Assembly: GCA_051953655.1 (NCBI GenBank)
Contig: JBQCIO010000106.1
Span: forward strand, 1 to 64,000
Direction: 5' to 3'
Length of the DNA stretch: 64,000 nucleotides
Source: JBQCHF01 sp051953655
GTDB taxonomy: Bacteria; Actinomycetota; Actinomycetes; Motilibacterales; Motilibacteraceae
Positions 59,523-64,000 of this stretch are shown in pieces; positions within the stretch are counted from its first letter, which is position 1, and each line of letters begins with the position of its first letter. The position numbers were made by a program, and so were the translations under genes. The notes beneath the pieces were generated by a model. The model worked only from the letters and a program-made list of their open reading frames with translations. It searched no databases and was not told where the DNA came from.

Positions 59523-61046
59523 CTACGCCACCGGCACGCTCACCGTGACGACGCAGCCGGCACCCGGCGCGCTGTCCACGGTGAGGCGGCCGCCGATGGC
59601 CGTTGCGCGATCGCGCATCGTCACCTGGCCCAGGTGGCCCTCCTGCACGGAGGCGGGGTCGAAGCCCCGGCCGTCGTCGCGCACCTGCACGGTCAACAGG
59701 TGCGCCGCGTCGTCCGCGCGTACCTGGACGGCGACGGTGGTGGCCGCCGCGTGCTTGACGGTGTTGTGCAGCGCCTCCAGCACCAGGCGGTACAGGTGCT
59801 CCTCCGTTCGCGGATCCAGCGCGAGTCGGCGCTCGGGACCGGCGACGGTGATAGTCAGCCCTTCCCGGGCGCTGAGCGCCGCCGCCTGCCGCGTCAGCGC
59901 GACCACGAGACCTTCGTTCTCCAGCGCCCCGGGGCGCAGCTCGAAGATCAGCGCCCTCATCTCGGCGAGCGCACCGCGCGTCAGTGCCGCCAAGGTCTCC
60001 AGGCTGGTGGCGAGAGGGTCGCTCGGCGCAACCCCGTGGCCGGCGAGGCGTCGCTGCGCAGCACGCGCGTGCATCGTCATCGAGAACAGCGCCTGGCTGA
60101 CCGAGTCGTGCAGCTCTCGCGCGAGACGCTGCCGCTCGACGAGCGTGGCGTGCGACTCGGCTGCGCCGAACAGTCGCGAGTTCTCGACGGCGACTGCGGA
60201 CTGGTCGGCGATCGCCTGCAGGAACGCGCGCTCGGCCCCGTCCAGCTGGTAGTCGGCTGCGACGTAGAGCAGCAGGCACCCCACGCACCGCCCTCGGGCG
60301 CCCAGCGGCACTACGACGACGTCCTGGAACTGCATCGCCACCCACGTCGAGTGCAACGGGCCATAGCGAGGGTCGGCCTCGGCGTGGCCACGAAAGTCTC
60401 GGATGACCGTGACGTCGGTCGCCAACGTGACATTGCGGATCGGCGAGTCGACCCCGGCGGCGTAGGCGGCTTCGACCCGCTCGCGATAACCCTCGGGAAG
60501 CCCGTCATCGCCGTAGGCGGAGAGGTCCCGCAGCTCCTCGTCCTCCCACACCACGACGGCTGCCGCCTCGGCACCCGTGGCAGAACGCACGCTGCGGGCG
60601 ACCTGACGCAGCGTCCCTTCGAGCGGGTGCTCGAGCGTCATGGCATCGGCGATCCCGGCGAAGGCCGCGATCCGGCGTTCCAGCTGCTCGTAGGCCGCCA
60701 CCTGCTCTGTGACGTCGGTGGCGGTGACGAGAAGGCCGCGGGCCCCGCTCTCCAGCTCGATCGGGGCGAGGACCAGGTCCCAGTGGATCGCGGAGCCGTC
60801 CTGACCGGTCAGCGAGACTCTACGACGCCCGACGTCCGCGGAGGGCGCGCCAACCGCAGAGAGCCACCGACCGTCGAACCGGCTCCCGAAGAGCCCAGCC
60901 CACCCCGGGCTGCTACGCAGCACGCGGCCTTCGGCGTCGAGCAGAGCCACTGCTATCGGCAGATGACTGACAAGGCATTCCCACGACGGCAGCACCTCAG
61001 CGACACCGTGGCTTCGCGAGGGGGTCTCAGCCACCCAGTGGTCCAT
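59523..61046 (-). CDS. PAS-GAF sensor histidine kinase (HisKA_3)
   Basis: A 507-residue cytosolic kinase with no membrane helix. PAS domain (about 15-145: LPIAVALLDAEGRVLRSSPG), GAF domain (about 155-310: VRSATGAEAAAVVVWEDE, RCVGCLLLYVAA), then the HisKA_3 phospho-acceptor in RQRLARELHDSVSQALFSM (about 325) and the ATPase with VLEALHNTVKHA, VRDDGRGFDP and DRATAIGGRLTV. GAF and PAS suggest it senses a small molecule. ATG 61046 with GGGAG upstream. First gene of the operon that ends with the regulator. Confidence 0.92.
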   Translation of the reverse strand: MDHWVAETPSRSHGVAEVLPSWECLVSHLPIAVALLDAEGRVLRSSPGWAGLFGSRFDGRWLSAVGAPSADVGRRRVSLTGQDGSAIHWDLVLAPIELESGARGLLVTATDVTEQVAAYEQLERRIAAFAGIADAMTLEHPLEGTLRQVARSVRSATGAEAAAVVVWEDEELRDLSAYGDDGLPEGYRERVEAAYAAGVDSPIRNVTLATDVTVIRDFRGHAEADPRYGPLHSTWVAMQFQDVVVVPLGARGRCVGCLLLYVAADYQLDGAERAFLQAIADQSAVAVENSRLFGAAESHATLVERQRLARELHDSVSQALFSMTMHARAAQRRLAGHGVAPSDPLATSLETLAALTRGALAEMRALIFELRPGALENEGLVVALTRQAAALSAREGLTITVAGPERRLALDPRTEEHLYRLVLEALHNTVKHAAATTVAVQVRADDAAHLLTVQVRDDGRGFDPASVQEGHLGQVTMRDRATAIGGRLTVDSAPGAGCVVTVSVPVA

Positions 61047-61133
61047 CCTCGACTCCCGACTCGTGCCCCTGCACCGACCGAGCCTGCCATGCCGGTCGGC
61101 GGCGCGTCGACGCCTTGCGCCTGGTCCGTCTCG

Positions 61134-61147
61134 GTCATCCGGCCGAG
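61134..61147 (+). promoter_or_regulatory. Candidate regulator site 3 (GTCATCCGGCCGAG)
   Basis: Plus-strand GTCATCCGGCCGAG, sharing 13 bases (GTCATCCGGCCGA) with sites 1 and 2, in the divergent spacer between kinase and YCII genes, 115 bases before the YCII start. A weaker relative (TCATCCGACGA) follows at 61227. Confidence 0.45.
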
Positions 61148-61261
61148 CTGCTGGCGACGTATCCGCAGGGACGGGTCGAGCCATCCCGCCGAGGTGACGA
61201 CGCGCGCAGCGGGAAAGACTGGGCGACGCGCAGATCATCCGACGACAGAGGAGTCCGCAGC

Positions 61262-61588
61262 ATGTCAGCCGAAAGCACGTCACCGGCCCCTGAGCTCTTC
61301 TCGGGAACCGCCTTCGTCCTCCTGGTCGACTACCTCTTTCCGTTGTCGCGGATCGACCAGCTGCTGGACGACCACCGCGCCTGGCTGGACGGCCACTTCG
61401 CCGACGGCACCTTCCTGGTCTCGGGTCCGCGGGTTCCTCGCGTCGGCGGCACGATCCTGGCGACCGGTACGTCGCGCGACGACCTGGAACGCAGGATCGC
61501 GTCCGATCCACTGGTCCTGGCGGGTGCGGCCCGCTACGAGGTCGTGGAGTTCAGCCCCACCCGCGGCCCCTACGCCACGGTGGCGTAA
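61262..61588 (+). CDS. YCII-related protein
   Basis: A 108-residue protein with the YCII fold (ferredoxin-like): AFVLLVDYLFPLSRIDQLLD, HRAWLDGHFADGTFLVSGPR, then DPLVLAGAARYEVVEFSPTR, with the His-Asp pair typical of the family in the second element. YCII proteins are small hydrolases or structural partners. ATG 61262, GAGG upstream. Divergent from the kinase and probably in the same regulon because of site 3. Confidence 0.82.
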   Translation: MSAESTSPAPELFSGTAFVLLVDYLFPLSRIDQLLDDHRAWLDGHFADGTFLVSGPRVPRVGGTILATGTSRDDLERRIASDPLVLAGAARYEVVEFSPTRGPYATVA

Positions 61589-61668
61589 CCGACGTCGTCG
61601 AGCCACCCCGCGCGGGCCGGGCGAATCCCGACACTGCTGACCGCTGGCCGGACATTGTGGACAGGCCT

Positions 61669-61687
61669 ACCAGGGCCATCCCCTGGT
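61669..61687. terminator. Small hairpin between convergent YCII and FtsH-like genes
   Basis: ACCAGGG (61669-61675) pairs with CCCTGGT (61681-61687) around a five-base loop, in the 153-base spacer between two stop codons. No T-run; low confidence as a terminator. Confidence 0.35.
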
Positions 61688-61741
61688 CGTTCACCCCTCG
61701 ACCGATGTCGCCCTGTGCGGTCTGGCCCCCGACAGAACGGC

Positions 61742-64000
61742 TCAGGCGACGACCGGCCGGCTGGCGGCCACCTGCCCCTGGCCGGGCAGCTGCGGCAGCG
61801 GCGACGGGCGCTCGTGCCGGGCCTGGTGCACGGCCACCGCGGCGCGGTGGTAGTCCTCCAGCTCGGCCACGAACGCCGGGTCGACGTAGCGCGCGCCGTC
61901 CACGGCCGGGCCCTGGGTGCCCTCGATGACCGCGACGACGTCCTCGCCGGACAGCGTGAGCTGGGTCTCCAGGGCGTGGGTGACCGCGAGGACCTCGCGG
62001 CGGTTGGCCCGCAGGATCTCCGACGTCCTGTCGTAGAGCTCGCGCAGCTTGGCCTCGATGGCCTCGCCGGTGGCCGAGTCGTAGGGCAGGTCGCCGAGGT
62101 CGACGCCGGAACGCAGCTGCACGCCCATGTTGTGCGCGCGCAGCGTCGAGCCCATCGCGTGCGAGAGGAAGGCGCGGGTGACGATGGCGGTGGCGTTGGC
62201 CATGTCGCCGCCGACGCCCTGGGTGTGGTCGCCGTCGTAGAACAGCCGCTCGCCGGCAAGGCTGGCCAGGAAGGTCATGACGTCGACCTCGACCTCGCTG
62301 CGCCACTCGACGAAGCGCTCCTCCACCGGGATCGGGGAGACGAAGCCGCCGGTGTCGCCGCGCCGCTCGATGGTGGCGGTGTCGATGATCGAGGACTTCT
62401 GCAGCCGGTACATCACGACCGCGTGGCAGGCCTCGTGCAGCGCCACGCTGTGCCGCTCGCGGTCGACGTAGCTGAAGCCGTCGGCCAGGCCGTGCTCCTT
62501 GAGCGAGCGGGCGCGCAGCACGTCGGCGTAGGTGACGGTGTGCCGCCCGTCGCGCATGGCGGTGATGAGTGCCTCGTTGACGACGTCCTTGATGGTGGCA
62601 CCGGTGGCGTAGGGCGTGATGGTGGCCAGCCGCTCGATCTGCGCCTCGGTGAGGTCGTGGTCGACCCGGTCCAGGTAGTTCCGGTAGGTGACGACCCGGC
62701 CCTCCTTGGTCGGGTAGCCCACCCGGTAGATCCGGTCGATGCGGCCCGGGCGCAGCAGCGCCGGGTCCAGCGAGTCGGGCATGTTGGTGGCCATCACCAC
62801 GAGGATCCGGTACTTGGGCGGCGGCTTGGGCCGCATGCCGAGCACCTTGCGCAGCGAGCGGTTGAGGAACCCGCGCGGCTTCTTCAGGCCGGACAGCTCG
62901 GTGAGCAGCGCCTGCAGGGTGCCGTCGAACGAGCCGCGCCCGCCGTTCATACCGCCGGGCATCACGAACTCCGCCTCGGCCCGCGCCATCTCCTGGCGGG
63001 TGAGGAAGTCGCGGGTCGGCGCGGAGACGTAACCACGGCCGCCGCACGCGTGCTCGTCCACCCACGGCGCCGGGCTGCCCATGGCCGCGGCCACCTTGCG
63101 CGCGTTGGCCACCGCGCCGCCGCGGCTGCCAAGGGTGTCGGCCTCGTCGAAGAACACGATGACGCCGCCGTAGCGCAGGGCGAGCTTGCGCAGCTTCCGG
63201 AACAGGCCCTTGACCTTGAGGACGCCGACCCCGAAGAACATGTTGATGAACGCGCCCGGGTCGACGAAGACGTAGGGCTTGCCGGTCTCGCCGGCCATCG
63301 CCTCGGCCATCAGCGTCTTGCCGGTGCCCGGCGGTCCCCACAACAGGATCCCGCTGGGCACGTAGCCGCCGGCAGCCTCGATCTTCTCGGGGTCCTCCAG
63401 GAACACGACGTTCTCGCGAACCTTCTCCAGCACGCGGTCCTGGCCCCACACGTCGGTGAACCGGGTGCGGATGTCGTCGGGCATGTAGGTCTCGACGCCG
63501 CCGCGGCTGAGGAACCAGAAGATGCCGGCGAACTGCAGGATCCCGAACAGCAGCGCGAAGGCGAGCTGGAAGGCCAGCGGCAGCGCGGAGTAGACCTTGG
63601 TGGGCAGGCTGAACAGGGCGCGCACCGGGGACTGGTGGGTGGCCTTGCCGAGCACGACCGCGAGCAGCACCACGAACAGCGCGAGCTTGAGGGCCCGGGC
63701 CAGCCGGTAGCGGTTCCAGTCGTCGATGCGGTGCGTCAGCCGGTCGGTGCCCGCGAACAGCCGGTTCCAGCGCCGGTGGTAGCGGGCGGAGCGCTCGGCC
63801 ACCAGGAAGTGCAGCTGGCGCAGCACCTCCAGCCCGGCCAGCAGCAGCAGCCACCAGTAGGTGGTGGCGGTGGCGGGCAGCGCCGCGACAGGCGACTCCA
63901 GCCCGAGGGACTGGTCGTACTCGTACCACCACAGCACGCCGACGACGACGGCGAGCAGGAGCAGCAGCTTGGTGCGGTCCCACAGCGCGAGCTTGGGCCG
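61742..64000 (-). CDS. FtsH-like AAA ATPase / M41 metalloprotease, 5' end outside window
   Basis: At least 752 residues; the frame stays open to the window edge and encodes KLALWDRTKLLLLLAVVVG, the first membrane helix, so the start lies beyond base 64000. Further helices lie at about 85-110 and 120-150. The AAA core has Walker A WGPPGTGKTLMAEAM, Walker B VIVFFDEADTLGSRGG and sensor MATNMPDSLDPALLRPGR. The protease site reads VALHEACHAVVMY (HExxH), with the third ligand region GVGGDMANATAIVTRAF. An insert of about 60 residues separates Walker B and the sensor. Distinct from canonical FtsH; substrate unknown. Confidence 0.9.
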   Translation of the reverse strand, partial: RPKLALWDRTKLLLLLAVVVGVLWWYEYDQSLGLESPVAALPATATTYWWLLLLAGLEVLRQLHFLVAERSARYHRRWNRLFAGTDRLTHRIDDWNRYRLARALKLALFVVLLAVVLGKATHQSPVRALFSLPTKVYSALPLAFQLAFALLFGILQFAGIFWFLSRGGVETYMPDDIRTRFTDVWGQDRVLEKVRENVVFLEDPEKIEAAGGYVPSGILLWGPPGTGKTLMAEAMAGETGKPYVFVDPGAFINMFFGVGVLKVKGLFRKLRKLALRYGGVIVFFDEADTLGSRGGAVANARKVAAAMGSPAPWVDEHACGGRGYVSAPTRDFLTRQEMARAEAEFVMPGGMNGGRGSFDGTLQALLTELSGLKKPRGFLNRSLRKVLGMRPKPPPKYRILVVMATNMPDSLDPALLRPGRIDRIYRVGYPTKEGRVVTYRNYLDRVDHDLTEAQIERLATITPYATGATIKDVVNEALITAMRDGRHTVTYADVLRARSLKEHGLADGFSYVDRERHSVALHEACHAVVMYRLQKSSIIDTATIERRGDTGGFVSPIPVEERFVEWRSEVEVDVMTFLASLAGERLFYDGDHTQGVGGDMANATAIVTRAFLSHAMGSTLRAHNMGVQLRSGVDLGDLPYDSATGEAIEAKLRELYDRTSEILRANRREVLAVTHALETQLTLSGEDVVAVIEGTQGPAVDGARYVDPAFVAELEDYHRAAVAVHQARHERPSPLPQLPGQGQVAASRPVVA

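Overview
The window looks like a core chromosomal segment of a very GC-rich actinomycete (about 73% G+C by eye, many GTG starts, BldD, GTGA/ATGA-coupled operons). Shikimate genes with an embedded type IV pilus locus next to bldD, efp and alaS make a member of the Geodermatophilaceae (Blastococcus/Geodermatophilus/Modestobacter) the best guess. That placement is inference; no marker gene fixes it.

1-8.9 kb: the 5' end of pyrB and pyrR (with a leader stem-loop), divergent bldD, then nusB, efp and an aminopeptidase P gene. A lower-GC pair of secreted proteins (PKD-like and DUF6318-like) follows, then aroQ and aroB-aroK-aroC. 8.9-26.3 kb: a complete type IV pilus locus on the minus strand. It holds pilM-pilN-pilO and a PilP-like gene, prepilin peptidase, three minor-pilin-like proteins, two pilins, pilC, pilT and pilB. 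Upstream sits a roadblock / DUF4388 / small-GTPase module that may control pilus function. The pilus genes separate aroE (26.5 kb) from aroC. 26.5-35.4 kb: aroE, mltG, ruvX, alaS, two small membrane-associated genes, a nuclease-like gene bracketed by related hairpins, and rarA. This is the usual actinobacterial order around alaS.

35.4-47.8 kb, plus strand: an acyl-CoA-dehydrogenase-like flavoprotein, then ten tightly coupled genes. These encode a YnjB-type ABC importer (four genes), a TIM-barrel isomerase, a zinc alcohol dehydrogenase, a class II aldolase, an FGGY kinase, a 2-hydroxyacid dehydrogenase lacking the usual catalytic arginine, and a GH42 glycosidase. Together they look like an uptake-to-cleavage route for an unidentified glycoside or rare sugar, with no regulator gene inside. 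47.9-49.4 kb: a WXG-type secreted toxin with a low-GC tip and its likely immunity gene.

49.6-61.6 kb: a geranylgeranyl-reductase-like enzyme, a GNAT acetyltransferase, a PAS-GGDEF-EAL protein, an EamA transporter, a frameshifted CPBP protease gene and its membrane partner. Next comes a two-component system whose kinase and regulator genes flank a CMD/hydrolase fusion, a VOC protein and a DUF4865 protein. A shared 13-16 bp motif occurs in the three intergenic regions of this neighbourhood, always about 100-130 bp before a gene, and is a candidate binding site for the regulator. 61.7-64 kb: an FtsH-like AAA protease running off the window edge.

BldD here keeps the c-di-GMP signature, and a GGDEF-EAL protein and a pilus locus are both present, so c-di-GMP control of development and surface behaviour is plausible. 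No tRNA, rRNA, CRISPR array, transposase or prophage was seen. Long intergenic palindromes at gene 3' ends are conspicuous.
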